In this document: positions 62,611 to 64,000 of the stretch, piece after piece
How positions within the stretch are numbered: position 1 is the stretch's first letter
How the letters are laid out: each line of letters opens with the position of its first letter
Source of the DNA: JAHEKD01 sp965215945
Lineage (GTDB): Bacteria > Pseudomonadota > Gammaproteobacteria > Arenicellales > JAHEKD01
Reading direction: 5' to 3'
Length of the DNA: 64,000 bases
Assembly (NCBI GenBank): GCA_965215945.1
Contig: CBDCFC010000015.1
Span: forward strand, 1 to 64,000
Notes under the pieces: model-generated
The model's database searches: none
What the model saw: only the letters and a program-made list of their open reading frames with translations
What the model was told of the DNA's origin: nothing
Position numbers and translations under genes: made by a program

Positions 62611-64000
62611 CTAAGAACCGATCGGTGCGGTCGACACTTTAGTGAGCGTTTCACCCTCTTCGCTCATCACATGAGTCGAACAGGCCAGACAGGGATCGAA
62701 GCTGTGAAGATTACGCAGAATTTCCACCGGCTCTTCCGGCACTTCGACTTTGGTATTCATCATCGACGCTTCAAAGGCGCCAATATTACCGGCCTCATCC
62801 CTAGGCGAACCATTCCAGGTTGTCGGAACCACGCACTGATAATTATCGATCTTGGTGTCTTTAATGCGAATCCAATGTGCCAATGCACCGCGCGGTGCCT
62901 CGGTAAAACCAACACCCTTTGCTTCTGCCGGCCAATCGGCCGGATCCCACATTTCACCGCTGTGTGTGCTGGAGTCACCGTTCTTAATATTAGTCATCAA
63001 CTTATCAAAGAAATACAGTTGCATATCCGCCGCCCATTGACATTCCAACGCACGCGCAGCAGTACGACCAAGCGTGGAGAACAGGGCGGTGACCGGCACG
63101 TCCAGGGCGCTCAGTGTCCTTTTTATCTGATCAGTAAAATACTCATGGCCTTGTGCATAACCGACTACGTAGCGGGCCAGAGGACCTACTTCCATGGCAT
63201 GACCGCGCCAGCGAGGTGCCTTAATCCAGGAATAACTCGCGTTTTCATCAAGTTGTTCAATATCCTGGCTGCTGCCCTTGGCAGTACTGACATCAAAAGC
63301 AGGATTGGTAACACCATCCCAGGGATGCAATCCTTTGACACCGTCAGGATATTCATACCAGGAATGGGGAACAAACTCCTGAATCTGTTCCGGATCGGTA
63401 AGATCAATTTCGTGAACTTTGGACAAATCGCCATTGATGATGGCACCCTGGGGCATTAGCAAGTTTTCAGGTGAAAAATCGTTTGCCCGGTCCGGAATGT
63501 CACCATAGGCAAGCACGCTTTGTCCCGACAGCCCGCCGCCATATAACCAGCCTTTGTAAAATTGCCCGACTGCCAGAATGTCGGGAATGTAAACATTATT
63601 GATAAAAGTTTTTGCGTCTTTAAGAATCTGATGCACTTGATTCAGATTTACCATATTCAAAGCACCAACACTGCCCTCACCATCCATGTTGATTGGGCAG
63701 GGCACACCGCCGACTGTCCAGTTAGGATGTGTATCCTTGCCCCCAAAAATGGTGCGCGTTTTCATGATTTCCTTCTGAAAATCCAGGGCTTCCAGGTAAT
63801 GTGTAACCGCCATCAGGTCGGCTTCCGGTGGCAGCAGGTAGGCCGGGTTGGTCCAGTAACCATTGCGAAACGGCCCTAACTGGCCCGATTCAACAAATTT
63901 TTTCAAGCGGTTTTGCACATCACGAAAATATCCTGGTGATGAGTTCGGGTGATGCGGTGACGTTTTCTGTTGTAATAAAGATGTCGCTCGTGGATCGGCC
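62611..64000 (-). CDS. hupL: Uptake [NiFe] hydrogenase large subunit, 5' partial
   Basis: The frame is open to the end of the window (ADPRATSLLQQKTSPHHPNS then GYFRDVQNRLKKF), so the N-terminus with the first CxxC lies outside; the GTG near 63918 is internal. The C-terminal Ni ligands are present in SFDPCLACSTHV, followed by a 19-residue tail that a maturation protease would remove after the His. Matches group 1 membrane-bound H2-uptake enzymes. The small subunit gene should lie just beyond the window. H2 oxidation here would supply electrons for CO2 fixation by the neighbouring cbb genes. Confidence 0.95.
   Translation of the reverse strand, partial: ADPRATSLLQQKTSPHHPNSSPGYFRDVQNRLKKFVESGQLGPFRNGYWTNPAYLLPPEADLMAVTHYLEALDFQKEIMKTRTIFGGKDTHPNWTVGGVPCPINMDGEGSVGALNMVNLNQVHQILKDAKTFINNVYIPDILAVGQFYKGWLYGGGLSGQSVLAYGDIPDRANDFSPENLLMPQGAIINGDLSKVHEIDLTDPEQIQEFVPHSWYEYPDGVKGLHPWDGVTNPAFDVSTAKGSSQDIEQLDENASYSWIKAPRWRGHAMEVGPLARYVVGYAQGHEYFTDQIKRTLSALDVPVTALFSTLGRTAARALECQWAADMQLYFFDKLMTNIKNGDSSTHSGEMWDPADWPAEAKGVGFTEAPRGALAHWIRIKDTKIDNYQCVVPTTWNGSPRDEAGNIGAFEASMMNTKVEVPEEPVEILRNLHSFDPCLACSTHVMSEEGETLTKVSTAPIGS

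Noticed and set aside
62671..63459. 262-codon open frame opposite hupL
   Set aside because: The minus strand clearly encodes the hydrogenase large subunit; the plus-strand frame has cysteine/histidine-rich nonsense composition.

Overview
The window looks like a chromosomal segment of a gammaproteobacterium able to live as a chemolithoautotroph or mixotroph. The evidence is the classical tRNA-fMet/rimP/nusA/infB/rbfA/truB operon order, the leuC-leuD-leuB-asd run, a proteobacterial-type phosphoribulokinase, form II RuBisCO with cbbQ and cbbO, and a membrane-bound uptake [NiFe] hydrogenase. The sequence alone does not fix a genus. Serine-cycle enzymes (malyl-CoA lyase, malate thiokinase, serine-glyoxylate aminotransferase, formate-THF ligase) and an MttB-family protein add a C1/C2 and methylated-amine flavour typical of marine mixotrophs.

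Layout. 1-4.0 kb: polar amino-acid ABC transporter (aapJ partial, aapQ, aapM, aapP). 4-9.1 kb: a membrane-anchored TPR-like protein, two small methyltransferase-like proteins, a HisN-type phosphatase, a 1-Cys peroxiredoxin and an esterase. 9.1-16.2 kb, minus strand: leucine operon leuCDB, asd, a quinone oxidoreductase, a terminator and fhs, with a divergent LysR gene. 17.2-23.3 kb, minus: metY(tRNA-fMet)-rimP-nusA-infB-rbfA-truB. 23.4-26.9 kb, minus: a tight four-gene operon (ArsR-methyltransferase fusion, nucleoside-phosphorylase-like protein, SplB-like radical SAM protein, SDR). 26.9-32.2 kb: AEC transporter, SIMPL protein, agmatinase-family hydrolase, SDR and MttB-family protein.

32.3-41.5 kb is the accessory part: a SET protein, a PqqD-HprK fusion kinase with an NTP_transf_5 nucleotidyltransferase and a small S74-chaperone protein (possibly a peptide/protein modification system), an IS200/IS605 transposase, a decayed CoA-transferase gene, an EamA transporter, a membrane-tethered LuxR-type regulator, palindromic and dispersed repeats, and a higBA toxin-antitoxin module flanked by a directly repeated piece of a LysR gene.

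41.5-64 kb is a long minus-strand metabolic array. A six-gene operon (mcl, mtkA, mtkB, sga, MmgE/PrpD, aldehyde dehydrogenase) handles glyoxylate, acetyl-CoA and malate. It lies just downstream of a Calvin-cycle cluster transcribed cbbM-cbbQ-cbbO-fbp-prk-cbbZ-cbbA-cbbY-tkt. A divergent cbbR follows, then rpe, and the hydrogenase genes hupC and hupL, the latter cut by the window end. The likely logic is H2 oxidation powering CO2 fixation, with phosphoglycolate phosphatase and the malyl-CoA branch able to take care of glycolate/glyoxylate from RuBisCO oxygenation (inference). Two genes of the Calvin cluster, cbbY and cbbO, each carry an apparent one-base insertion in an A/T homopolymer, so they are either decaying or affected by sequencing error.
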